64,000 bases of DNA from Clostridia bacterium (GTDB taxonomy: Bacteria; Bacillota; Clostridia; Oscillospirales; Acutalibacteraceae): NCBI GenBank assembly GCA_017549565.1, contig JAFYUI010000004.1:1-64000 (forward strand). Direction: 5' to 3'. Below, piece after piece: positions 36,336 to 43,608 of the stretch (the first letter of the stretch is position 1; the number at the start of each line of letters is the position of its first letter). The notes below the pieces were generated by a model. The model was not told where the DNA came from. It did not search any database and saw nothing but the letters and a program-made list of their open reading frames with translations. The translations under genes were made by a program, and so were the position numbers.

Positions 36336-38147
36336 TTACAATTTGTTAAAATATTCTACAATATCTACCGCATTTTGTTCGGTTATACCCTTAACAGACA
36401 CAAGTGACTGAATATCGGCATTTTTTATTTTTATCATACTGCCAAAATGCTTTAAAAGGGCGTTGGCCTTTTTGTCACCTATTCCCTTAATTTTTGTAAG
36501 CTCGCGGCCTAACATTTTCTTGCTTTGAAGCTGTTTTTGGAAGCTTATTGCAAAGCGGTGAACCTCATCTTGAATATTGGTTATAAAAGTAAACACACGC
36601 CTATTTGATTTTATAACAATATCTCCGCCGGTTGTAGCTATTGCGCGTGTGCGGTGCTTCGAATCCTTAACCATACCAAAAATGGCAATGTTGAGGCCAT
36701 ATTTTTCTAAAACAGGCAAAACCGCACCAATTTGACCCTTGGCACCGTCAAGCAAAATTAAATCAGGCAAGGTGTTAAAGCTTTCGTTTTCGCCGTTTTG
36801 ATACTCGTTAAAACGGCGGTCTAAAACCTCCGCCATTGAACGATAATCATCCTGTCCCAAAAAGCCCTTAATTTTAAAGCGCTTATACCCTGCCTTATAC
36901 GGCTTTGCATCCTTGAAAACAACCATACCCGCAACATTATTATCGCCCGACATATTTGAAATGTCATACGCTTCAATAATTTTTGGTACTTTTTCTAAAT
37001 TAAGCAATTCTTTAAGCTCATTAAGCACCGACATTTCACGGGTGGTTTTTTCGGTCTTTTCAGATAAGTTTTGCACCGCATTATTTTGGCACATTTCAAT
37101 AATTCGCTTTTGTTCGCCTTGTTTCGGCAAAATTATTGAAATATTTTTGTCCATCGTTTTAGAAAGCCAATTTTCTATTAAATCGCTTCCCTCAAATTCG
37201 CTGTCAACCAAAATTCGTGACGGTATATCGGTTTTACCCACATAATACTGCTGTAAAAATTCGGCATAAAAATCGGTCTTGTCGGTTACATCCTCAATAA
37301 AAAAGTGTTGCTTGTCCCACAGCTTAAAATTGCGGAATTTAAGCACCGCAACACAAGCCGTACCGTCAAAAATAACCGAAGCAAAAACATCTTGCTCTTT
37401 ATAGCTTATTTCAACAACCTTTTGCTTTTGCCTTATTTTGTTTATGGCATTTATGCGGTCACGAATCCGCGCCGCAAGCTCAAAATTAAGCTCTTCGGCG
37501 GCAGCTTCCATCTGCTTTGTTAAAGCACTAATTGAATTTTCGGCAATTTCACCGTTTTTAATATATTCCACCGCTGCTTGAACAGTTTTGTTATAATCGT
37601 TGGCTGAAATATTTGCCTTGCAGGGCGCATCACAAAGCCCGATATGATAATCGAGACACGGCTTTGTGGGTTTGTCAAAACTGCGGTTGCAACTTGGTAA
37701 TTTAAATATTTTTTGCACCTCGTCAACCGTTTGTGACACAATAAAGCCCGAATTATAAGGGCCGATAAATTCCCCCGTTTTATCAAGCGTTACCGCCTTT
37801 TTAATGCGTTTCCACTTTTCATCGGTGATTTTAATGTAAAAACTACCCTTGTCATCTTTTAGCAAAATGTTATATTTGGGCTGGTGCTGTTTTATAAGCG
37901 AATTTTCTAAAATTAGCGCTTCAAATTCGCTGTCGCAAACAATATATTCAAAATCATCAACATTTAAAACCATCCGTCGCACCTTTTCGGTGTGTTGGTT
38001 ACCAAGCCCGAAATATTGTGTGACGCGGTTTTTAAGGGCTTTTGCCTTGCCGATATAAATTACCTTGCCGCCCTTATCTTTCATAATATAAACACCGGGT
38101 TTAAGGGGCAAATTGTTGGCTTTTTGCTTTAACTGCCTTATTTCCAT
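36336..38147 (-). CDS. uvrC: UvrABC system protein C
   Basis: 603 residues from ATG 38147 (MEIRQLKQKA), with AGGAGGTG 6 nt upstream; a GTG three codons earlier overlaps the ribosome site. GIY-YIG nuclease at the N-terminus (PGVYIMKDKGGKVIYIGKAK), UVR motif near 200 (LTKQMEAAAEELNFELAARIRD), RNase H-like nuclease domain (about 370-530; AYDISNMSGDNNVAGMVVF, LDGAKGQIGAV) and a C-terminal double helix-hairpin-helix (LTKIKGIGDKKANALLKHFGS). Makes both incisions in nucleotide excision repair. Confidence 0.97.
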   Translation of the reverse strand: MEIRQLKQKANNLPLKPGVYIMKDKGGKVIYIGKAKALKNRVTQYFGLGNQHTEKVRRMVLNVDDFEYIVCDSEFEALILENSLIKQHQPKYNILLKDDKGSFYIKITDEKWKRIKKAVTLDKTGEFIGPYNSGFIVSQTVDEVQKIFKLPSCNRSFDKPTKPCLDYHIGLCDAPCKANISANDYNKTVQAAVEYIKNGEIAENSISALTKQMEAAAEELNFELAARIRDRINAINKIRQKQKVVEISYKEQDVFASVIFDGTACVAVLKFRNFKLWDKQHFFIEDVTDKTDFYAEFLQQYYVGKTDIPSRILVDSEFEGSDLIENWLSKTMDKNISIILPKQGEQKRIIEMCQNNAVQNLSEKTEKTTREMSVLNELKELLNLEKVPKIIEAYDISNMSGDNNVAGMVVFKDAKPYKAGYKRFKIKGFLGQDDYRSMAEVLDRRFNEYQNGENESFNTLPDLILLDGAKGQIGAVLPVLEKYGLNIAIFGMVKDSKHRTRAIATTGGDIVIKSNRRVFTFITNIQDEVHRFAISFQKQLQSKKMLGRELTKIKGIGDKKANALLKHFGSMIKIKNADIQSLVSVKGITEQNAVDIVEYFNKL

Positions 38148-38189
38148 TAAAATCACCTCCTATTAGATACATTTTATTATATTTTTTCC

Positions 38190-38217
38190 TTTACTTCAAC
38201 AAAAAGTTTTATATAAT
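38190..38217 (+). promoter_or_regulatory. Predicted promoter of the lipoprotein gene
   Basis: TTTACT at 38190-38195, 16-nt spacer, TATAAT at 38212-38217. A transcript from about 38224 would leave a very short leader before the ATG at 38236. Confidence 0.6.
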
Positions 38218-38235
38218 TAAATTATGGTGATTTGT

Positions 38236-38577
38236 ATGAAGAAAGTTTTAATTTTTGTGCTTTGCTTAAATTTAATATTTCTTGTTGGTTGCGGTAATGC
38301 AAAAGACAACAGCTCACGCAAGGAAATTGAGGTTTTACTGCCAAACGGTGAAACCGCAAAGGGTGAGCTGCCCGAAATTATTGACAAAGATAGCGTAACC
38401 ATTGCAAAGCCAAAGCCCGTGACTAAGGCCTATGTAGGCAGTAAATCAACAAAAAAGTTTCATCTTGCTGACTGCACCTGGGCACAAAAAATTGATGAAG
38501 ATAACAAGGTTTATTTTTCAAGCTATAACGATTTTATAAAAAACGGTTACAAGCCCTGCAAAAGCTGTAATCCATAA
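38236..38577 (+). CDS. Small lipoprotein with Ada-like Cys metal-binding domain
   Basis: 113 residues from ATG 38236 (MKKVLIFVLCL), favoured because it places a lysine pair right before the hydrophobic stretch and GGTG at good spacing. Signal peptide with lipobox LVGC (Cys at about 20) predicts surface lipidation. After a linker, the last ~50 residues (KFHLADCTWAQKI ... YFSSYNDFIKNGYKPCKSC) match the Ada-type four-Cys fold found at the end of many secreted Firmicutes proteins, though only Cys in ADC and CKSC are present here. Function unknown. Confidence 0.85.
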   Translation: MKKVLIFVLCLNLIFLVGCGNAKDNSSRKEIEVLLPNGETAKGELPEIIDKDSVTIAKPKPVTKAYVGSKSTKKFHLADCTWAQKIDEDNKVYFSSYNDFIKNGYKPCKSCNP

Positions 38578-38586
38578 TAAATTTAT

Positions 38587-38619
38587 AATTCCTCCATATA
38601 ATTTTAATATGGAGGAATT
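38587..38619 (+). terminator. Hairpin between two plus-strand genes containing the downstream ribosome site
   Basis: Perfect 13-bp stem: AATTCCTCCATAT (38587-38599), 7-nt loop, ATATGGAGGAATT (38607-38619), then TTTATT and ATG at 38626. GGAGGA of the right arm is the ribosome site of the next gene, so the stem masks it while also looking like a weak terminator. Confidence 0.75.
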
Positions 38620-38625
38620 TTTATT

Positions 38626-39126
38626 ATGAAGCTTAAAAATTTTATCTTTGCACTTATTTTTATCGGTGCATTGGGTGGTTTTGGCCACTTTTTCTATAAT
38701 TGGTCTGACAAAAACACAATTGTGGGTTATTTCTTTCCTGTAAATGAAAGCATTTGGGAGCATTTAAAGTTACTTTTCTTCCCCACTGTTTTATTTTCGA
38801 TAATTGAATATTTTGCAATTAAAGACAAGGTGTCAGGTTATGCGCCGTCGGTTGCAATTTCGCTTATGGTTGGGCTTATGACTATTGTAACCATATTCTA
38901 TACCTATTCGGGTGTGCTGGGCTTTAAAGTTGAATGGTTTAACATTGCAATTTATTATATTGCTTTAATCGTTATGTTGATTATAAAATGGTTATTGCTA
39001 AACAGCGGTATAATAAACGGCAAGCTTACCACAATACTGTCGCTCATTTGGTTTTTGGCAATGGCAATAATGTTTGTTGTTTTCACCTATAACCCACTTA
39101 AATATGGTATATTTAAAAAGCTGTAA
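38626..39126 (+). CDS. Four- to five-helix membrane protein (DUF6512-like)
   Basis: 166 residues. Hydrophobic helices at about 4-22, 42-62, 70-93, 103-122 and 130-158. The GHFFYNWSDKNTIVGYFFPVNESIWEHLKLLFFP segment (with conserved His, Trp, Glu and HLK) is recognisable from a widespread Firmicutes family of unknown function. ATG with GGAGGA 9 nt upstream, inside the preceding hairpin. Confidence 0.82.
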   Translation: MKLKNFIFALIFIGALGGFGHFFYNWSDKNTIVGYFFPVNESIWEHLKLLFFPTVLFSIIEYFAIKDKVSGYAPSVAISLMVGLMTIVTIFYTYSGVLGFKVEWFNIAIYYIALIVMLIIKWLLLNSGIINGKLTTILSLIWFLAMAIMFVVFTYNPLKYGIFKKL

Positions 39127-39130
39127 AATT

Positions 39131-39162
39131 TAAAACCGTCGGTTTTTGACCGACGGTTTAAT
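39131..39162. terminator. Bidirectional terminator between DUF6512-like gene and zupT
   Basis: TAAACCGTCGG and CCGACGGTTTA form an 11-bp stem around a TTTTTGA-type loop, with A and T runs on either side. Confidence 0.88.
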
Positions 39163-39163
39163 T

Positions 39164-39913
39164 TTATCCCAACAATAAATCAGTTATAAGCATTACGCAA
39201 AAGCCAACCAAAAGCGCGTAGGTTGCACCCCTTTGGTGACCGTGTGCGTGAGTTTCGGGTATCATTTCATCACTTATTACATAAAGCATTGTGCCGCCCG
39301 CAAAGGCAAGTGCAAAGGGTAAAATTGCGGTTGCAATACTTACGGCAAAATAACCGATTAAAGCACCAACCACTTCAACCGCACCTGTAACAAGCGCACA
39401 AACAAAGGTTTTTCGGGGTGATACGCCCGCCGCCAGCATCGGCCCAATAATAACCATACCTTCGGGTATGTTTTGAAGTGCTATACCGCCCGCAATTAAC
39501 AGTGCCTGTGTTGTGTCACCCGTACCAAAGCCAACGCCCGCGGCAATACCCTCGGGTAAATTGTGCAGAGCAATAGCCATTACAAAAAGTAAAACCTTGT
39601 TTAAATTTTCGTTGTTGTGGTCCTCGGCCTCAACACCTATAAGGCGGTGCAAATGCGGTACAAATTTGTCAAAAAGACTAAGTGAAGCCGCACCCGCAAA
39701 AATGCCGACAACAGTTACAATTCCGTAAAATTTGTCATATTCAAGCGACGGTAGGATTAAACCGATTACGGCCGCCGCCAACATAACACCCGCCGCAAAC
39801 GACAAAACAATGTCAGAAAATTTGTGCGACACTTTTTTAAATATAAAACCGATTAAAGCGCCGAAAACCGTCGCCAAACCAATTCCTAATGCAGTTAATA
39901 AAACAAGTTTCAT
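39164..39913 (-). CDS. zupT: ZIP-family metal transporter
   Basis: 249 residues, eight predicted helices. The two metal-site helices are clear: ALHNLPEGIAAGVGFG (HNxPEG) and ALQNIPEGMVIIGP. Most like the ZupT/GufA subgroup, which imports zinc and other divalent metals. A His-poor loop (FVPHLHRLIGVEAEDHNNENLN) separates helices 3 and 4. ATG start; no metal-regulator site was identified. Confidence 0.92.
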   Translation of the reverse strand: MKLVLLTALGIGLATVFGALIGFIFKKVSHKFSDIVLSFAAGVMLAAAVIGLILPSLEYDKFYGIVTVVGIFAGAASLSLFDKFVPHLHRLIGVEAEDHNNENLNKVLLFVMAIALHNLPEGIAAGVGFGTGDTTQALLIAGGIALQNIPEGMVIIGPMLAAGVSPRKTFVCALVTGAVEVVGALIGYFAVSIATAILPFALAFAGGTMLYVISDEMIPETHAHGHQRGATYALLVGFCVMLITDLLLG

Positions 39914-40018
39914 TTATATGCTTCCTTTGCGATATTTACAAAAATTCATTAAAAATATTATAACACACATATGATTATGGTGCAAGAAAATTAAATTGGA
40001 ATTTAATATGTACTTTAA

Positions 40019-40091
40019 GAGTTCAAATCTTCTTGATATATCCGTTAATTTTGCAAAAAAATAAAGACCTAACTTTTCAGTTAAGTCTTTA
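40019..40091. repeat. 73-bp direct repeat, copy 1 (distal copy of tRNA-Arg 3' flank)
   Basis: Matches 41546-41618 with one substitution (TTCAAATC here, TTCGAATC there). It contains a T-arm-like GAGTTCAAATCTTCTT, the block GATATATCCGTTAATTTTGC and the tRNA-Arg terminator hairpin AAAGACCTAAC / GTTAAGTCTTT. Confidence 0.9.
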
Positions 40092-40147
40092 TTTGTCTCT
40101 CGTGTACGAAAAAGAACTGGTCAAAACCGAGGATTTTCACAATTAAT

Positions 40148-40660
40148 TTACCATTTTAACAATTCAAAAAACATTTCTACAATTACCGCACTAGAAACCA
40201 AGCCAATAATTATTGAACTAACAAAAATTAACCACTTAATCCATTTTTGTTCAACCTTTTTAATATCACGAAACAACGTAATGCCAAAATTCAAAAACTC
40301 TGCACACAAAAGTATCATTGTAAAACAAATTGGAATTTTTAAGTTTATTGTATCGGCAAACAAATACAGCTTGTATGTATCAATTTCAAAGGGTTTACAA
40401 GAAATTTTTGGTAAAAACGAAAGAATTACCGACATTATAATAATAAAAAGATTGCACAAATAAAATATCAACCCAATAATAGACATTTTATTTCGGTCTT
40501 TTTGTAATGTTTTTTTACCTTTGTCAAAAAAGTGTTCATTTTCAATCAATAATTTCGCCAAAGTCTTATTTTTTATGGTTATATATTTGCCTTTTGAACT
40601 TCTGCTGTCATAAATTGTACAAATTCTTGCAAAAATGATAGTTAAAATCAGTATGTACAT
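40148..40660 (-). CDS. Unknown membrane protein A of the tRNA-Arg-flank patch
   Basis: 170 residues. Hydrophobic helices at about 1-12, 58-82, 100-128 and 142-166 with a basic stretch between the first two. No recognisable family. ATG start. It is 18 bp downstream of the next gene (40679-41236), likely the same transcript. Both sit between copies of the tRNA-Arg 3' flank and look AT-rich compared with neighbours. Confidence 0.65.
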   Translation of the reverse strand: MYILILTIIFARICTIYDSRSSKGKYITIKNKTLAKLLIENEHFFDKGKKTLQKDRNKMSIIGLIFYLCNLFIIIMSVILSFLPKISCKPFEIDTYKLYLFADTINLKIPICFTMILLCAEFLNFGITLFRDIKKVEQKWIKWLIFVSSIIIGLVSSAVIVEMFFELLKW

Positions 40661-40678
40661 TTCATCACCGCCTGTGAT

Positions 40679-41236
40679 TTATACTTTTTTGGGAATATAT
40701 TTACCGTCAACTAAATTAAAATCAAATTCAGATATTTTATAATATTTTGCATTAAAGCACTTTAAAATTATATCTTTTTCTTTGTCTTTCATCATAAGTA
40801 AATAAAACTTATCACCGGGGTTTGAAAAAAATATAGCTGAATAATCAGCTTCTATTTCCTCGGGTTCATCTTTGCTGTATAACAGCATATGATGTAGTCC
40901 GTTTCGAGAAAATTTTATATCAAATTCATAGTAAGCCCTATATCTACTGAAACGGTTTGCAAAGGCGCGCACCTCACGCACATTTATAAACACATCTTCA
41001 ACAATATAGAATTCATCATTCTTTTCGATTCCTTTAAATCTTTTGCGAAAGATAATATATGAAATAATTGCCATGAAAACAAAAATAGCAGTTACAAAAA
41101 TGCTCCACCAAATGCTATCTATTGTCATACAAGCACGAATAATAGCAAGAATCGACAAAATAATGATTAACACAAAAGCTGATTGCCATTTTGACTTTGT
41201 TTCGATCTTGCACATTTCTCGAGTAATTTCATACAT
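40679..41236 (-). CDS. Unknown membrane protein B of the tRNA-Arg-flank patch
   Basis: 185 residues. Two helices at about 20-38 and 43-64 (AFVLIIILSILAIIRACM, IFVTAIFVFMAIISYIIF) followed by a polar domain rich in beta strands (VEDVFINVREVRAF, YYEFDIKFSRNG, SAIFFSNPGDKFYLLMM, CFNAKYYKI). The C-terminal GDKFYLLM ... NAKYYKI pattern echoes GDEHYLVL ... NRKMFEYK in the protein at 17513-18115. Function unknown. ATG start. Confidence 0.7.
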   Translation of the reverse strand: MYEITREMCKIETKSKWQSAFVLIIILSILAIIRACMTIDSIWWSIFVTAIFVFMAIISYIIFRKRFKGIEKNDEFYIVEDVFINVREVRAFANRFSRYRAYYEFDIKFSRNGLHHMLLYSKDEPEEIEADYSAIFFSNPGDKFYLLMMKDKEKDIILKCFNAKYYKISEFDFNLVDGKYIPKKV

Positions 41237-41371
41237 TAAAAATCACCACCTTTGTATTTATTATAACACAGTACCACCGCAAGAACAAGATATTAAAAAC
41301 GGTTTATTGTTTTGATTTTATGATTTCAAATTATATTTTTTCTTTAACTTTTTCTTTCGAAAAAGTTAAAG

Positions 41372-41427
41372 AAAAAATAAAGACCTAACTTTTCAGTTAA
41401 GTCTTTACTTGGCGCGCTGAAGAAGAT
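41372..41427. repeat. 56-bp direct repeat, copy 2 (tRNA-Arg 3' end plus terminator)
   Basis: Nearly identical to 41583-41638. Includes the terminator hairpin and TGGCGCGCTGAAGAAGAT, which is the complement of the last 18 nt of tRNA-Arg including CCA; then the match stops. Confidence 0.9.
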
Positions 41428-41545
41428 ATAACCGCTTCGCGTTTATCGTGCTCGTCGACCGTTTTCGTTGCAAACAGTACCCGACCTCACACTTCGGCGC
41501 TAAAAACAATTATCCATTGTTTTCTTAACGCACCTCACCCTCTCA

Positions 41546-41618
41546 GAGTTCGAATCTTCTTGATATATCCGTTAATTTTGCAAAAAAATAAAGACCTAAC
41601 TTTTCAGTTAAGTCTTTA
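41546..41618. repeat. 73-bp direct repeat, copy 3 (adjacent to tRNA-Arg)
   Basis: Partner of 40019-40091. The terminator hairpin in it (41590-41618 region) is the natural terminator of tRNA-Arg on the minus strand. Its outer end GAGTTCGAATCTTCTT is an inverted copy of the tRNA-Arg T arm. Confidence 0.9.
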
Positions 41619-41620
41619 CT

Positions 41621-41697
41621 TGGCGCGCTGAAGAAGATTCGAACTCCCGACCTTCTGGTCCGTAGCCAGACGCTCTATCCAGCTGAGCTATCAGCGC
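41621..41697 (-). tRNA. tRNA-Arg (anticodon ACG)
   Basis: 77 nt including encoded CCA. Acceptor GCGCTGA pairs with TCAGCGC; D arm GCTCAGCTGGATAGAGC; anticodon stem TCTGG/CCAGA with loop CTACGGA; T arm GGGAG-TTCGAAT-CTTCT. ACG is modified to ICG and reads CGU, CGC and CGA. Confidence 0.97.
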
Positions 41698-41725
41698 AAA
41701 TCAGTCTTTTTTAGACCGCCATAGT

Positions 41726-41754
41726 ATAATAGCACATTAAAACAAAAAAATCAA
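41726..41754 (-). promoter_or_regulatory. Promoter of tRNA-Arg
   Basis: Minus strand: TTGATT at 41754-41749, 17-nt spacer, TATTAT at 41731-41726, about 30 nt before the tRNA. Confidence 0.7.
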
Positions 41755-41797
41755 GTATTATTTTCACTTTTTTAAAAACTTTTTTTAAAATTAACTC

Positions 41798-41826
41798 TTG
41801 ACTTTGAAGATAATATTATGTATAAT
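41798..41826 (+). promoter_or_regulatory. Promoter of tRNA-Thr
   Basis: TTGACT at 41798-41803, 17-nt spacer, TATAAT at 41821-41826, 20 nt before the tRNA. Confidence 0.85.
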
Positions 41827-41845
41827 AACAAAGTCGCGAATATTT

Positions 41846-41921
<76 letters not shown>

Positions 41922-41950
41922 AAAAAGACCATCAATTGATGGTCTTTTTT
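41922..41950 (+). terminator. Terminator of tRNA-Thr
   Basis: GACCATCAA/TTGATGGTC stem (41927-41944) followed by T6. Confidence 0.9.
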
Positions 41951-41969
41951 GTTTTCTATTTATTACAAC

Positions 41970-42001
41970 TTAAAAACCATCCTCATCATTAGAGGATGGC
42001 T
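41970..42001 (-). terminator. Terminator of trpB
   Basis: Minus strand CCATCCTC pairs with GAGGATGG (41977-41999) and is followed by T5. Confidence 0.85.
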
Positions 42002-42007
42002 TTTGTT

Positions 42008-43225
42008 TTATCTTATACCATAATTTTCAAGGATATAGTCCATATCCTTGTCGCCGCGGCCTGAAAGGTTGATAAGAATTGAGCCGTGCTTCATTTCTTT
42101 TGCCAAGCGAATTGCGTGTGCAACAGCGTGACTGCTTTCAATTGCAGGGATAATACCCTCCATACGAGAAAGCTTAAAGAAAGCGTCAACTGCTTCTTCA
42201 TCATCAACAACATCGTATTTAACACGACCTAAATCACGCAAGAAAGCATGTTCAGGGCCTGATGACGGATAGTCAAGACCACTTGCAACCGAATAAACAG
42301 GTGCGGGGTCGCCATTTTCGTCCTTGAGCATAATGCTGTTAAAGCCGTGCATAATACCCTCTTCACCGTACTGAAGACTTGCAGCGTGGTCGCCAAGCTT
42401 TGTGCCCTTACCAAGCGGTTCAACACCGTAAATTTCAACAGGGTCATTTAAAAAGCCCGAGAAGAAACCTGCCGCATTAGAACCACCGCCAACACAAGCG
42501 GTAATAATATCGGGCAAATGGCCGGTCATATCCAAAAACTGCTCGCGTGCTTCAATACCAACAACCTGCTGGAAGTCGCGCACCATCATTGGGAACGGAT
42601 GTGGTCCCAAAACCGAGCCAATGCAGTAAATAGAGTCTTTATATTCCTTACTATAAGCGTCAAAAGCGGCGTCTACGGCTTCTTTAAGGGTTTGAAGACC
42701 GTGTGTAACCTCAACAACATTGGCGCCTAAAATCTTCATTCTGGCAACATTGGGGGCTTGTTTTTTAATATCAACCGAACCCATATAAATATCACATTCA
42801 AGGCCAAAATATGCCGCCGCAGTAGCCAAAGCAACACCATGCTGACCTGCGCCTGTTTCGGCAATAATTTTTTTCTTGCCCATATATTTTGCAAGCAATG
42901 CTTCACCCATACAGTGATTAAGCTTATGTGCACCCGTGTGGTTTAAGTCTTCACGCTTAGCGTAAAGCTGAACATTGCCGAGCGAATTACTTAACCTTTC
43001 AAGGTGTGTAACAGGGGTTGGTCTGCCTTGAAATTCTTTTCTAACACGGCGAAGCTCGTTAATAAACTTGCGAGATTGGCAAATTGAAAAATATGCTTGT
43101 GTGATTTCTTCCATAGCAGCTTTAAGCTTTGGCTCAATATAACAACCGCCGTATTTACCGAAATAACCGTTTTGGTCGGGATAATTTTTAAAATAAGTAT
43201 CAAAATTTACATTGTTAAAATTCAT
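42008..43225 (-). CDS. trpB: Tryptophan synthase beta chain, orphan copy
   Basis: 405 residues. Converts indole and serine to tryptophan with PLP. The PLP-lysine lies in [18 protein letters not shown] (HK), followed by [32 protein letters not shown] (phosphate loop), [13 protein letters not shown] and [12 protein letters not shown]. These place it in the TrpB1-type family. trpA and the rest of the trp operon are not in the window, so it may serve indole salvage or partner a distant trpA. ATG start; controlled by a Trp-specific T-box. Confidence 0.95.
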   Translation of the reverse strand: MNFNNVNFDTYFKNYPDQNGYFGKYGGCYIEPKLKAAMEEITQAYFSICQSRKFINELRRVRKEFQGRPTPVTHLERLSNSLGNVQLYAKREDLNHTGAHKLNHCMGEALLAKYMGKKKIIAETGAGQHGVALATAAAYFGLECDIYMGSVDIKKQAPNVARMKILGANVVEVTHGLQTLKEAVDAAFDAYSKEYKDSIYCIGSVLGPHPFPMMVRDFQQVVGIEAREQFLDMTGHLPDIITACVGGGSNAAGFFSGFLNDPVEIYGVEPLGKGTKLGDHAASLQYGEEGIMHGFNSIMLKDENGDPAPVYSVASGLDYPSSGPEHAFLRDLGRVKYDVVDDEEAVDAFFKLSRMEGIIPAIESSHAVAHAIRLAKEMKHGSILINLSGRGDKDMDYILENYGIR

Positions 43226-43324
43226 TACTAAAACCTCTTTTTTATTTTTTAAAGTGTGTTAATTAGTAATTACACCATCGTTTTGTAAGTAAAAACATAA
43301 TAAATCGTACCTTTCAAAAAATAA

Positions 43325-43582
43325 ACAAAAGTCTTGCCCCATTCGGGACAAGACTTTTAAAATTAAATCCTGCGGTACCACCCGAGTTGCCGAAAATAAT
43401 CGACCTCTCAAAATTGCACAAAATGCAATTTGCCTTGGTAACGGGTGCAAATCCCGTCGACTGCTACTAACATAAAATGCTTTCGGTCGCCCTCATAAGT
43501 CCATTCACATAACCATCAGTTACGACATTTACACCGTCAGTCGCTCTCTATAAACGTTTGGAAATGTTACTTACTCTTAATC
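43325..43582 (-). promoter_or_regulatory. T-box leader with Trp specifier and terminator, controlling trpB
   Basis: Minus strand from about 43582: GTAAGT near the 5' end can pair with ACTTAT, placing GAA-TGG-A just above that helix, so the specifier codon is TGG (43503-43501), Trp. The conserved T-box sequence CGGGTGGTACCGCAGG lies at about 43369-43384. A terminator hairpin (AAAGTCTTG / CAAGACTTT, about 43327-43360) with T-rich tail follows. Uncharged tRNA-Trp should promote readthrough. Confidence 0.9.
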
Positions 43583-43608
43583 ATAGGTTTAATCTATAAA
43601 ATCAAATA

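Larger units (their letters stand above)
41237..41620. other. Gene-free interval made of repeats and tRNA fragments
   Basis: 384 bp with no credible gene. It contains, in order: a perfect 15-bp hairpin (41340-41373, arms TTCTTTAACTTTTTC / GAAAAAGTTAAAGAA); a second copy of the tRNA-Arg terminator plus the last 18 nt of the tRNA (41372-41427); about 115 bp of unique, more GC-rich sequence (41428-41545) with no gene I can defend; and the third repeat copy (41546-41618). Confidence 0.8.

Noticed and set aside
40019-41618. Integron cassette with attC sites
   Set aside because: The repeats contain ordinary terminator hairpins and tRNA pieces but not the paired core sites and spacing of attC, and no integrase is present.
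40019-41638. CRISPR array
   Set aside because: Only two or three copies, unequal spacing and no cas genes.
43259-43450. 63-codon minus-strand frame in the trpB leader
   Set aside because: Overlaps the T-box and terminator; no conserved sequence or ribosome site.
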